Assembly: GCA_900550625.1 (NCBI GenBank)
Contig: URSW01000003.1
Location: 1 to 26,587, forward strand
Direction: 5' to 3'
DNA from: an uncultured Eubacteriales bacterium
GTDB lineage: Bacteria; Bacillota; Clostridia; Oscillospirales; CAG-272
Length of the DNA: 26,587 bases
Part shown: one piece after another, positions 16,160-24,153 of the stretch
Layout of the letters: each line of letters opens with the position of its first letter
Numbering within the stretch: the first letter of the stretch is position 1
The notes under the pieces: generated by a model
The model's input: the letters and a program-made list of their open reading frames with translations, nothing else
Database searches by the model: none
Told to the model about the DNA's origin: nothing
Program-made: the position numbers and the translations under genes

Positions 16160-17893
16160 ATGGATATGATAAATGTAAAAATCAACGGCAGAGACTACAG
16201 TGTTCCTGCCGAGTCTACGGTTCTTGAGGCGTGCCGCTATGCCGGGATAGATATTCCTACGCTTTGCTACCTCAAGGATATAAATCAGATAGGTGCATGT
16301 CGTCTTTGCCTTGTCGAGGTTGTTGGTGCGCGCGGACTTGTTACCGCATGCGTATATCCCGCAAACGAAGGCATGGAAATACTGACGAACACCGCGAAGG
16401 TTCAGGCTGCAAGAAAGACAAACATCGAGCTTGTGCTTTCCGCACATGAGAAAAAATGTCTTTCATGTATCCGCAGCACGAATTGCGAGCTTCAGAAGTT
16501 TGCAAACGATTTCGGTGCGGATGCCGACTATTTCAAGGGCGCGGCTCCCGAAAAGGCAATAGACACTTCCACTGCGTTCCTCGTGAGAGACAACAATAAG
16601 TGTATCCTTTGCCGCCGCTGCGTCGGTGCATGTGAACATCAGGGTATAGGCGCGATCGGTGCGGTCAACCGCGGTTTCGATACCGAGATTGCTCCGGCAT
16701 TCGATAAGACTCTTTCCGAGACCTCCTGCATTTCCTGCGGTCAGTGCATCGTTGCATGCCCTGTCGGTGCTCTTTATGAGAAGGATGATACCGCGCGTGT
16801 GTTTGAGGCTCTCTCCGATCCCACGAAGCATGTTGCGATCTGTACGGCTCCCTCGGTTCGTGCAACTCTCGGCGAGTGCTTCGGATATGAGCCCGGTACC
16901 GATGTTGAAGGCAAGATGGCTGCTGCGCTTCGCCGCCTCGGATTTGACGGAGTTTACGACATGAACTTTACCGCCGACCTCACGATCATTGAGGAAGCAC
17001 ATGAGTTCATCGAGCGCGTTCAGAACGGCGGAAAGTTGCCCTTGATCACATCGTGCTCGCCCGGATGGGTTAAGTTCTGTGAGCATTATTTCCCCGAGAT
17101 GACGGAGAATCTGTCTACCTGCAAATCTCCGCAGCAGATGTTCGGCGCTCTTTATAAAACGTATTTTGCAAAGAAGATGGGCATCGACCCCAAGGATATC
17201 GTATTTGTTTCCGCTATCCCCTGCACGGCGAAGAAGTTCGAGGTCGGACGTCCCGGTCAGGATGTTGACGGAATGCCCGGCGTTGATGTTGCAATCACAA
17301 CGCGCGAGCTTGCCCGCATGATTCAGTCTGCCGGAATCAACTTCCGCGGTCTGAAGGATGAGGGATTCGATCAGCCTTTCGATGTCGCCAGCGGCGCAGG
17401 CGCGATCTTCGGTGCGACCGGCGGCGTTATGGAGGCTGCACTCCGCACGGCTGCCGAGACGATTCTCGGAACGAAGCTTGAAAAGCTTGAGTTTGAGGAT
17501 GTCCGCGGAACCGAGCCGATCAAACGTGCTTCCTACAAACTCGGCGATCTTACGGTTCGCGTTGCGGTAACATCCGGCACGGCGAACGCTAAGAAGCTTC
17601 TCCGCGCAGTTCAGGACGGAACCGAACAGGTTGACTTCATCGAGGTCATGGCTTGCCCCGGCGGATGCGTAAACGGCGGCGGACAGCCTGTGCAGGATGC
17701 AACCGTTCGTTCGACAACGGATCTCAAGTCGCTTCGTGCAGCAGTGCTTTATCATGACGATGATACGAGCGAGCTTCGCAAGTCTCATGAGAATCCTGCA
17801 TGCATAAAGGTTTATGAGGAATTCCTTGAGGAACCCGGAAGCCATATTGCACATGAGATACTCCACACCCACTATATTAAGCGCGGTCTTTAA
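16160..17893 (+). CDS. hndD: catalytic [FeFe]-hydrogenase subunit of the bifurcating complex
   Basis: The 577-residue protein is the H2-forming subunit. Domain order: [2Fe-2S] ferredoxin (C36, C47, C50, C64), His-ligated [4Fe-4S] (H96, C100, C103, C109), two [4Fe-4S] motifs (CILCRRCVGAC, CISCGQCIVAC), H-cluster domain, and a C-terminal extension. The L2 and L3 cysteines are C355 (IPCTAKKFE), C499 and C503 (EVMACPGGCVNGGGQP), the same numbers as in Clostridium pasteurianum CpI. The L1 loop reads T-S-C299-S300-P-G-W, so only one of the two adjacent consensus cysteines remains. L2 has Ile where the consensus has Met. It closes the operon, with a perfect terminator 14 bases downstream. H-cluster assembly would need the HydE/G/F set encoded opposite. 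Confidence 0.95.
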   Translation: MDMINVKINGRDYSVPAESTVLEACRYAGIDIPTLCYLKDINQIGACRLCLVEVVGARGLVTACVYPANEGMEILTNTAKVQAARKTNIELVLSAHEKKCLSCIRSTNCELQKFANDFGADADYFKGAAPEKAIDTSTAFLVRDNNKCILCRRCVGACEHQGIGAIGAVNRGFDTEIAPAFDKTLSETSCISCGQCIVACPVGALYEKDDTARVFEALSDPTKHVAICTAPSVRATLGECFGYEPGTDVEGKMAAALRRLGFDGVYDMNFTADLTIIEEAHEFIERVQNGGKLPLITSCSPGWVKFCEHYFPEMTENLSTCKSPQQMFGALYKTYFAKKMGIDPKDIVFVSAIPCTAKKFEVGRPGQDVDGMPGVDVAITTRELARMIQSAGINFRGLKDEGFDQPFDVASGAGAIFGATGGVMEAALRTAAETILGTKLEKLEFEDVRGTEPIKRASYKLGDLTVRVAVTSGTANAKKLLRAVQDGTEQVDFIEVMACPGGCVNGGGQPVQDATVRSTTDLKSLRAAVLYHDDDTSELRKSHENPACIKVYEEFLEEPGSHIAHEILHTHYIKRGL

Positions 17894-17906
17894 TAAAAGG
17901 GAATAG

Positions 17907-17944
17907 AGATAAGAGCAGCACGGAAAACCGTGCTGCTCTTATCT
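17907..17944 (+). terminator. intrinsic terminator of the hydrogenase operon
   Basis: A perfect 17-bp stem (arms 17907-17923 and 17928-17944) closes an AAAA tetraloop and is followed by an A/T-rich tail (ATTTATAAG). It lies just after the hndD stop codon. The tail is not a pure T-run, but the stem is very stable. Confidence 0.9.
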
Positions 17945-18016
17945 ATTTATAAGAATGACTGAATACCGTTTCCACTTTTTGGGTGCTTCTTTTCACAGAT
18001 GAGGCGAATTCTTGTG

Positions 18017-18068
18017 AATATCCTAAAAAAGAGTATCCTCAATATATGATACTCTTTTTTAGGATATT
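18017..18068. terminator. long perfect hairpin at the end of hydF
   Basis: Arms 18017-18037 and 18048-18068 are perfect 21-base reverse complements around a 10-base loop, and each arm contains a run of six A or T. It lies 7 bases beyond the hydF stop on the minus strand and faces the hndD terminator, so it most likely ends the maturation operon and may act in both directions. Confidence 0.75.
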
Positions 18069-18074
18069 GAACAC

Positions 18075-19277
18075 TTATGATATTTCCCCGGCTATGTCGG
18101 GAAACGGTGAAAGCGAGCGCTTCAGTATTCCGTGTAACTGCGCGATCGCCGTACCGTAGTTTGTGATCGGTATTTTTGCATCTACAGCTCTCTCGATTCG
18201 GGATTTCATTTCACGCTCATTAAGCATACATGCGCCGCAGTGTACAATGAGCGCATACTTTGAAAGATCGTCGGGAAATTCTCCTCCAGAAGTGAATTCG
18301 AAATTCAGATTTTTCCCCGTGTAACCGCTTATCCAGCCGGGGAGCTTTACAGTGCCTATGTCATTGCATTGGCGGTGATGTGTGCATCCTTCGGAGATCA
18401 GAACCGTATCGCCGTCTTTCAATCTGTTGAGGTATGCCGCACCTCGCACGACCTCACGAAGTTCTCCCTTATAACGTGCAAAAAGGATAGAAAACGATGT
18501 AAGCAGAATATCCTCCGGCACGGTCTTGCTTACCTTTCCGAAAGCCTGAGAATCGGTTATCACCATTTTCGGTTTCTGTGAAAGGGAAGAGAGCGCTTTC
18601 TCAAGCTCTGTTTCTTTGACTACAACGTTTATTGCGCCGTGATCGAGAACATCCCGGATCATCTGCTGCTGAGGCAGGATCATCCTGCCCTTCGGAGCGG
18701 ATTCGTCAATCGGCGTCACGAGTACGACAATGTCGTTAGGCTCGATAAGGTCGCCGATAAGACTTTTTTTGTTTTCGAGCTTTCCCGCAAGTGCTCCGAT
18801 TTTTTCTTTCAGCTCGTAAATGTTCGTGCCGTGTTCCGCGCTGACGTAAATTTCGTTTTCCGCGGCAGCGGGGATTTCCGCGAGCAGATCGGACTTGTTG
18901 AACACTACAATATACGGAATTTTTCTTGATGAGAAAAGATCGCACAACTCACGGTCCGCATCCTGCATTCCGCGGGCGGCATCAACAGTCAAGATCGCAA
19001 TGTCTGTTTTACTCAGTACCTGTTTTGCACGCATAACCCGCATTTCGCCGAGCTTTCCTTCGTCGTCTATTCCGGGAGTGTCGATGATAACCACGGGACC
19101 GAGCGGCAAAAGCTCCATCGCCTTCTGAACCGGGTCGGTGGTCGTTCCTTTGACTTCCGAAACGAGAGAGAGCTTTTGTCCGGTTACTGCGTTCACCACG
19201 CTTGATTTTCCCGCGTTGCGCAATCCGAAAAAGCCTATATGAATACGTTCTGCCGAAACTCTGTCATTGAGCCCCAT
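18075..19277 (-). CDS. hydF: [FeFe]-hydrogenase H-cluster maturation GTPase HydF
   Basis: HydF is the GTPase scaffold on which the 2Fe subcluster is completed and handed to apo-hydrogenase. The 400-residue protein has the expected order. The N-terminal GTPase domain contains GLRNAGKSSVVNAV (P-loop), the KGTTTDPV switch, DTPGIDD and NKSD. A dimerisation region follows, and then the Fe-S domain with the motif C298-x-H300 and H346-C347-x2-C350. The start ATG (19275-19277) has GAGGAGG about 6 bases upstream on this strand and lies 11 bases after the hydG stop. It is the last gene of the TM1266-hydE-hydG-hydF operon and converges on the hydrogenase operon that it serves. Confidence 0.97.
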   Translation of the reverse strand: MGLNDRVSAERIHIGFFGLRNAGKSSVVNAVTGQKLSLVSEVKGTTTDPVQKAMELLPLGPVVIIDTPGIDDEGKLGEMRVMRAKQVLSKTDIAILTVDAARGMQDADRELCDLFSSRKIPYIVVFNKSDLLAEIPAAAENEIYVSAEHGTNIYELKEKIGALAGKLENKKSLIGDLIEPNDIVVLVTPIDESAPKGRMILPQQQMIRDVLDHGAINVVVKETELEKALSSLSQKPKMVITDSQAFGKVSKTVPEDILLTSFSILFARYKGELREVVRGAAYLNRLKDGDTVLISEGCTHHRQCNDIGTVKLPGWISGYTGKNLNFEFTSGGEFPDDLSKYALIVHCGACMLNEREMKSRIERAVDAKIPITNYGTAIAQLHGILKRSLSPFPDIAGEIS

Positions 19278-19288
19278 GGCGCACCTCC

Positions 19289-20737
19289 TCAGAATCTGAA
19301 ATCACGGTGATTTGAATTTTTGATGTCCTCAATGTTCTTGCGTGCGATCTCACGAACCTTTTCTTTCGGTATTTTTTCAAGCTCGCGTTCGATAAGGCCG
19401 AAGCCGACTTTCTTTGTTTCTTCCGAAGCATAGTCGACGAGATATTCTGTCAGCGTCATAAGTGCGTTAGGATGGCAGCAGTTGAGAATCTGACCGCTCT
19501 TGCAAAGGCTCATGAAGCGATCGCCCGTGCGCCCCTCGCGGTAACATGCAGTGCAGAATGAAGGAATATGATCAAGCTCCATGAGCCAGCGGACGACTTC
19601 GTCGAGGGTGCGCTGATCCGAAACGTCAAACTGCTCGGAATCATGCGGACGCTCGGCTTCCGTGTACCCGCCAACCGATGTGCGTGACGCTCCGCTTATC
19701 TGAGAAATACCGTAATCGAGAACCTTTCCGCGGACAGCCTCGCTTTCGCGTGTGGATATGATCATGCCGGTGTAGGGAACCGCAATACGGATACAAGCGA
19801 TTATCTTTGCAAAAAGGTCATCGGAGAGGCTGTTGTCAAATACGTCGGGATCGATATCGTCGGCGTGCTTTACACGGGGAACACTAATCGTGTGCGGTCC
19901 GACGCCGTGAACGGCTTCAAGGTGCTCGGCATGCATCAGAAGCCCCGCGAATTCGTACATGTATCCCTCAAGGCCGAAAAGTACTCCGAGGCCTACGTCG
20001 TCTATGCCGCCCTCCATTGCACGGTCCATAGCCTCCGTGTGATAGTCGTAATCGTGCTTGGGGCCTGTCGGATGAAGTTCAAGGTAGCTCTTCTTGTTGT
20101 AGGTTTCCTGGAAGAGAATATATGTACCGATTCCGGCTTCCTTGAGCTTGCGGTAGTTTTCAACCGTAGTCGCGGCGATGTTTACATTTACGCGGCGGAT
20201 GTCGCCGTTTTTGTGATGTACGGAATAAATTGTTTTGATACTTTCGAGAATGTACTCGATGGGATTGTTCACCGGATCCTCACCGGCTTCTATTGCAAGG
20301 CGTTTGTGTCCCATGTCCTGAAGAGCGATAACTTCGTTGCGGATCTGCTCCTGAGTGAGCTTTATTCTTGCGATATGCTTGTTTTTCATGTGATACGGAC
20401 AGTAAACACAGCCGTTTACACAGTAATTCGAAAGGTACAGGGGAGCAAACATTACTATGCGGTTTCCGTAAAAGGCAAGCTTTATTTCGTTTGCAAGCTT
20501 GTACATCTGCTCAACTTTTTCCGGAATGGTACAGGCGAGAAGGACTGCCGCCTCGCGGTGCGTAAGGCCTGTGCAGGTTACACCGCTTCCGCTTTTTTTC
20601 GGAGCGGCTTTGGCGAGCAGCTCATCGATAAGCTCAATGTTGTCTTTGTTTGCTTCCGCATATGCGATTGTTTCGATGATTTCTTCATTGTTTATAAATT
20701 CATCGGCCTTCATAGATTTGGGGTCATAGATTGCCAT
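19289..20737 (-). CDS. hydG: radical SAM tyrosine lyase HydG
   Basis: HydG splits tyrosine to yield the CO and CN ligands of the H-cluster. The 482-residue protein has the radical SAM motif C106-x3-C110-x2-C113 within LSNYCVNGCVYCPYH. It also has the HydG-specific C-terminal cluster motif C395-x2-C398-x22-C421, which holds the auxiliary cluster and separates it from the related ThiH. The terminal segment ENI-like EDIKNSNHRDFRF is typical. The start has GAAAGGA upstream. It lies 39 bases after hydE with nothing notable in the gap. The long open frame on the opposite strand is a shadow. Confidence 0.97.
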   Translation of the reverse strand: MAIYDPKSMKADEFINNEEIIETIAYAEANKDNIELIDELLAKAAPKKSGSGVTCTGLTHREAAVLLACTIPEKVEQMYKLANEIKLAFYGNRIVMFAPLYLSNYCVNGCVYCPYHMKNKHIARIKLTQEQIRNEVIALQDMGHKRLAIEAGEDPVNNPIEYILESIKTIYSVHHKNGDIRRVNVNIAATTVENYRKLKEAGIGTYILFQETYNKKSYLELHPTGPKHDYDYHTEAMDRAMEGGIDDVGLGVLFGLEGYMYEFAGLLMHAEHLEAVHGVGPHTISVPRVKHADDIDPDVFDNSLSDDLFAKIIACIRIAVPYTGMIISTRESEAVRGKVLDYGISQISGASRTSVGGYTEAERPHDSEQFDVSDQRTLDEVVRWLMELDHIPSFCTACYREGRTGDRFMSLCKSGQILNCCHPNALMTLTEYLVDYASEETKKVGFGLIERELEKIPKEKVREIARKNIEDIKNSNHRDFRF

Positions 20738-20776
20738 TTTTATTTTCCTTTCTGATTCTTAGATTAAGACAGTAAA

Positions 20777-21817
20777 TTATTTGATAATATCTCCGCGGGC
20801 TGTTACTATTTTGTATCCGACGGAGGCAACGCGCGCGGAAAGACATCCGATACACTGCGCGGCTTCTTCGCCTGTACACAGCTTGCCGTTGTAAAGCTCG
20901 TATTTCTTGCGCACGGAGATCGGGGACAGATTCGGCATAACAACATTTGCACCCGCTTTTATTCCGCGCTCGCGCCCGTTTTCGTCGATACTTCCGAGAG
21001 CGGTTGTAGCGGGAAGGAGTATGTTCGGCTTTATCAGACGTATGAGCGAAAGAAGAAATACCGTAAGCGATGCACTGCCCGGAGGATAGCCGTAAAAGGG
21101 CGTGTCCTTATGCGGAATAAACGGACCTATTCCGCACATATCCGGCTTGAATTCTTCGATGAATTTCAAGTCTTTGACGAGTGTTTCGACGGTTTGAAAA
21201 GGCGAGCCCACCATGAAGCCGCATCCGACCTGAAAACCGATATCGCGGAGATCGTAAAGACAGCGCCTTCTGTTTTCGAATGACATTGATGACGGGTGGA
21301 GCTTTTTGTAGTGATCTTTGTCAGCGGTCTCATGCCGGAGAAGATATCTGTCAGCCCCCGAATCGAACATTCTTTTATAATCGTCGCGTGGGTACTCGCC
21401 GAGAGAAAGCGTAATCGCGCAATCCTGATAGCTTTTCCTGATCTCGGAAACGACGGAGCAGACGGCGTCGATCGGAAAAGCTCCTTCGCCGCCCTGAAGC
21501 ACGAAAGTGCGAAACCCGAGTCTGTATCCCTCACGGCAGCACTCCGCGATCTGCTCTTCGGTGAGAAGATAGCGGTCGCAGTGCTTGTTTGAAGCGCGTA
21601 TACCGCAGTACAGACAGTCGTTTCTGCATATGTTACCGACTTCGATAAGCCCGCGTATGTATACGTCGGTTCCGTAGTATTTCCGCCGTAGCTTGTCCGC
21701 TGCCGCCGCGGCATAGTCCGCAAGAGAAGGCGTTGCGGATTCAATAAGCACTCCGTATTCCTCTGCTGTCAGAGAGTGCTCTCGGGCAAGCTTGTCTATA
21801 AGAATTTCTTTATTCAT
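20777..21817 (-). CDS. hydE: radical SAM protein HydE, H-cluster maturation
   Basis: HydE is the radical SAM enzyme that acts on the iron-cysteine precursor during formation of the 2Fe subcluster. The 346-residue protein has C64-x3-C68-x2-C71 in the context EVGNICRNDCLYCGIR. It also has the family blocks YRLGFRTFVLQGGE, GADRYLLRHETAD and GFMVGSPFQTVETLV. The gene starts inside the end of the TM1266-family gene with an 8-base overlap, so the two are translationally coupled. BioB-like enzymes share the fold, but the neighbours and these blocks favour HydE. Confidence 0.96.
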   Translation of the reverse strand: MNKEILIDKLAREHSLTAEEYGVLIESATPSLADYAAAAADKLRRKYYGTDVYIRGLIEVGNICRNDCLYCGIRASNKHCDRYLLTEEQIAECCREGYRLGFRTFVLQGGEGAFPIDAVCSVVSEIRKSYQDCAITLSLGEYPRDDYKRMFDSGADRYLLRHETADKDHYKKLHPSSMSFENRRRCLYDLRDIGFQVGCGFMVGSPFQTVETLVKDLKFIEEFKPDMCGIGPFIPHKDTPFYGYPPGSASLTVFLLSLIRLIKPNILLPATTALGSIDENGRERGIKAGANVVMPNLSPISVRKKYELYNGKLCTGEEAAQCIGCLSARVASVGYKIVTARGDIIK

Positions 21818-22067
21818 CGGCAGTCACATTTGAGTAGGCGGTTTTGACGCTTACTCCGGGTATGTTTCCGAGCTTTCCTGCGATAGACGATATAGTGTCC
21901 TGCGGTGCGTCGAGCGCAATCGAGAGGATGTTTATCCTGCGTTCCTTGTACGGTATTCCCATTCTTCCGATTATGAAATTGCCGTATTCGTGAAGAACGG
22001 AGTTGAGCTTTTCCACGGATTCCGATTTTTCAACTATAACTGCCATGACGGCGACTCTTGTCTGCAT
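21810..22067 (-). CDS. TM1266-family protein (iron-only hydrogenase system regulator)
   Basis: The 85-residue protein is a small ACT/NikR-C-terminal-like alpha/beta domain: an MAVIVEKSESVEKLN strand-helix unit, IIGRMGIPYKERRINILSIALDAP in the middle, and GKLGNIPGVSVKTAY at the end. The family is routinely found in the first position of hydE/G/F operons and is named a regulator from this association; it has no recognisable DNA-binding helix here, so direct DNA binding is unlikely. The start has AAGGAG (22074-22079) upstream. It is preceded by a leader with a terminator and antiterminator, so it is the first gene controlled by that element. Confidence 0.9.
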   Translation of the reverse strand: MQTRVAVMAVIVEKSESVEKLNSVLHEYGNFIIGRMGIPYKERRINILSIALDAPQDTISSIAGKLGNIPGVSVKTAYSNVTADE

Positions 22068-22095
22068 ATTTTTCTCCTTCAGACGTTAAAATACG

Positions 22096-22126
22096 AAAAA
22101 GCCGCACCCGAAAAAGGGTACGGCTT
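22096..22126 (-). terminator. leader terminator (attenuator) before the maturation operon
   Basis: Read on the minus strand, the arms 22126-22116 and 22109-22099 form an 11-bp stem with one G-U wobble and a UUUUUC loop, followed by UUU and, four bases on, UUUU. It lies between the promoter at 22195-22223 and the ribosome-binding site of the TM1266-family gene, so premature termination would silence all four genes. Confidence 0.72.
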
Positions 22127-22154
22127 CATAAACGGTCATTATTAAGCGTATCCC
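22116..22154 (-). promoter_or_regulatory. putative antiterminator hairpin
   Basis: The segment 22154-22144 on the minus strand (GGGATACGCTT) can pair with AAGCCGTACCC at 22126-22116, the 5' arm of the terminator, giving 3+4+3 base pairs with two single-base bulges. After a mismatch it extends by AUAA/UUAU around a 7-base loop. The two structures use the same arm and exclude each other. The pairing is visible in the sequence; the regulatory role and any ligand are inferred. An additional small hairpin (AGAGA-TTT-TCTCT) lies just upstream. I could not match this to a known riboswitch class. Confidence 0.5.
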
Positions 22155-22194
22155 TTTCACTCAGAGAAAATCTCTTTATGTCAGGTATATATAT

Positions 22195-22223
22195 ATTATA
22201 CTTCTTTGTTTTCGAAAATGCAA
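22195..22223 (-). promoter_or_regulatory. SigA promoter of the maturation operon
   Basis: On the minus strand TTGCAT (22223-22218), a 17-base spacer and a perfect TATAAT (22200-22195) are followed by transcription starting near 22188. The leader to the first start codon is about 120 bases. The -35 box lies three bases beyond the stop codon of the methyltransferase gene, so readthrough from prfB would also meet the leader terminator. Confidence 0.72.
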
Positions 22224-22225
22224 GA

Positions 22226-23014
22226 TTAATCTTTGGAAATTTTCGAACGGTTTTGCCGAAGTATCTCATATCCGAGTATCGAGGCTGCCGATGCCGCCGA
22301 AAGAGAACCGTTAAAAGTCCTGCCGTAATCGAGTCTGACGATTTGATCGGCGAGAGCGAGAAGCTTTGCGGAGATCCCGCGGCGCTCACCGCCGACGATA
22401 AGAAACAGCGACTTTTTGAGATCGGCATCAAAAGCAGATACAGAGTTGCGGATTCCGGCGCAAACGGTTTTGTAACCGTTTTCTTTTAGTGCGCTGACGG
22501 CATCTTCAGGATCAGCCGTGAAAAGCGGGATCATCTCGGAGCAGCCCGCCGACGAGCGGCAGACAACGCCGGCTGCGCTCATCCAATTGCGCGGTGAAAG
22601 CACGATGGCATCCGCACCTGCCGCGTAAAGCGACCTCACGGCATACCCGAAATTGTATGGGTCTTCAATTCCTTCAAGCATGACGATAAAACCGTTTTCC
22701 GGGATTTTCGCTTCCGATATGTGAGGGACGGTTCTGTCCGTACATTCAAACAGAATCCCGCCGTGACTTGTCCCGAGCGCACGACTTTCTATAAAGTCGC
22801 CGCTCTCGGGGATAAGATCAAATCCGTATTCTTTCGATTTGGTCTTCACAAAAGCAAGCTCACGCGATTTTTTCTCCGCTCTTGACAGGTCAAACCATAC
22901 TTTTGATATTTTTCGGTCACTCACCGAATTCTCCATAGCATAAAGCACCGCCCGAAGGGATGTCATTCCTTCAAACAGCGCTTTGTCGCTTTGCCGCGAG
23001 GCTTCTTTTTTCAT
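22226..23014 (-). CDS. SpoU/TrmH-family RNA 2'-O-methyltransferase
   Basis: The 262-residue protein is a SPOUT-class methyltransferase that transfers a methyl group from S-adenosylmethionine to a ribose in tRNA or rRNA. Motif 1 reads LEGIEDPYNFGYAVRSLYAAG, with the Asn and Arg expected in the catalytic site. Motif 2 reads LFLIVGGERRGIS, and motif 3 lies in LDYGRTFNGSLSAASAASIL, somewhat diverged from the usual SLNVSVAAAI. The N-terminal substrate-binding part is short, with an E-G-M-T-S-L-R-A-V-L segment like RlmB-type proteins. The exact target cannot be told from sequence. The start overlaps the prfB stop (TAATG), implying translational coupling. Confidence 0.88.
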   Translation of the reverse strand: MKKEASRQSDKALFEGMTSLRAVLYAMENSVSDRKISKVWFDLSRAEKKSRELAFVKTKSKEYGFDLIPESGDFIESRALGTSHGGILFECTDRTVPHISEAKIPENGFIVMLEGIEDPYNFGYAVRSLYAAGADAIVLSPRNWMSAAGVVCRSSAGCSEMIPLFTADPEDAVSALKENGYKTVCAGIRNSVSAFDADLKKSLFLIVGGERRGISAKLLALADQIVRLDYGRTFNGSLSAASAASILGYEILRQNRSKISKD

Positions 23015-24129
23015 TATTTTACGCCCTGTGCGTTCATTTTGAGATAGGCGTTGATAAAGCCGTCGATCTCTCCGTCCATGACCGCCTGAATGTTGCCGTC
23101 CTCATATCCGGTGCGGGCATCCTTCGCAAGTGTATACGGCATGAAAACGTATGAACGTATCTGGGAACCCCATTCGATATTTGTCTTTACACCCTTGATA
23201 TCGTCGATCTTTTCGAGCTGTTCACGCTCTTTGATCTCAAGGAGCTTCGACTTAAGCATTTTGAGAGCTGTTTCCTTGTTCTGAAGCTGGCTTCGCTCGG
23301 TCTGGCATCCCACCACGATACCGGTCGGTATGTGAACTATTCGGATCGCACTGTCTGTTTTGTTTATATGCTGTCCGCCGGCGCCGCTTGAACGGTGTGC
23401 GGTAATTTCAAGGTCCTCTTCACGGATCTCAATGTTTCCGTCGTCGTCAAATTCCGGCATTACTTCAACCGATGCAAAGGACGTGTGGCGTCTGCCCGAG
23501 CTGTCGAAAGGAGATACGCGAACGAGGCGGTGCACTCCGTTTTCGCTCTTAAGATATCCGTAAGCATTCTCGCCCTCAACGATTATCGTTGCGGATTTGA
23601 GTCCCGCTTCTTCGCCGTCAAGCCAATCGACGAGCTTTACGTTGAAGCCGTGGCGTTCCCCCCAGCGAACGTACATACGGTAGAGCATCTGCGCCCAATC
23701 CTGCGCCTCCGTACCGCCGGCACCGGGATGGAAGCTTAAGATCGCATTGTTGGAGTCATACTCACCGGAGAGAAGAACCTCTATGCGCTGACGCTCGATT
23801 TCCTTCTCGACCGCGGTTGTCTCCGAGGTTATTTCATCGACCATTGATTCGTCGTTTTCTTCAATCGCCATTTCGCAGAGAACCTGGGCGTCGGAAAGCT
23901 TATTCTTAAGATTTTCGAAATTTTCGATTTTGCTTTTTATATGCTTAGTGTGCTTGAGTACTTTGCTTGAGTTTGCCTGATCGTTCCAAAAATCCGGCTC
24001 GAGAGTCTGCTTTTCAAGCTCTTCCGCCTCCTTCTTGAGATCGTCTATTCTGAGTGCCGCGGCAAGCTCGTCAATCTGAGCGTCAAAGGATGAAAGCTTG
24101 TATTTCGCGTCTTCTAATGCAATAATCAA
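23014..24129 (-). CDS. prfB: peptide chain release factor 2
   Basis: RF2 reads UGA and UAA stop codons and triggers peptide release. The 371-residue protein has the SPF anticodon-like tripeptide at 206-208 and the catalytic GGQ at 251-253 in SSGAGGQHINKTDSA. The N-terminus matches RF2 continuously across the position where many bacteria have the programmed +1 frameshift (here ALRIDDLKKEA, about residues 25-35), and no in-frame stop interrupts it. The frameshift autoregulation is therefore absent. The start is TTG at 24129: no ATG or GTG is available, an in-frame stop lies shortly upstream, and AAGGACGG provides a ribosome-binding site. It lies 24 bases after the small Cys4 gene. Confidence 0.95.
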   Translation of the reverse strand: MIIALEDAKYKLSSFDAQIDELAAALRIDDLKKEAEELEKQTLEPDFWNDQANSSKVLKHTKHIKSKIENFENLKNKLSDAQVLCEMAIEENDESMVDEITSETTAVEKEIERQRIEVLLSGEYDSNNAILSFHPGAGGTEAQDWAQMLYRMYVRWGERHGFNVKLVDWLDGEEAGLKSATIIVEGENAYGYLKSENGVHRLVRVSPFDSSGRRHTSFASVEVMPEFDDDGNIEIREEDLEITAHRSSGAGGQHINKTDSAIRIVHIPTGIVVGCQTERSQLQNKETALKMLKSKLLEIKEREQLEKIDDIKGVKTNIEWGSQIRSYVFMPYTLAKDARTGYEDGNIQAVMDGEIDGFINAYLKMNAQGVK

Positions 24130-24153
24130 TTTTTTATCCGTCCTTCGTAGAGT

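Noticed and set aside
14351..16447. Long minus-strand open frame (698 codons) opposite hndC and the start of hndD
   Set aside because: It is antisense to a gene with complete, unmistakable cofactor motifs and has no recognisable domain. Similar antisense frames lie opposite hndD (16463-17872), the Clp gene (5103-6380), hydG (19865-20755) and the sensor gene (10398-11510), so it reflects codon composition.
17894..18074. A small gene or RNA in the gap between hndD and hydF
   Set aside because: The two long hairpins explain most of the sequence; no ribosome-binding site with a credible open frame was seen.
22088..22200. Assignment of the maturation-operon leader to a known riboswitch class
   Set aside because: I compared it by eye with TPP, fluoride, ZTP, NiCo and guanidine motifs from memory and saw no convincing core, so I leave it as an orphan attenuator.
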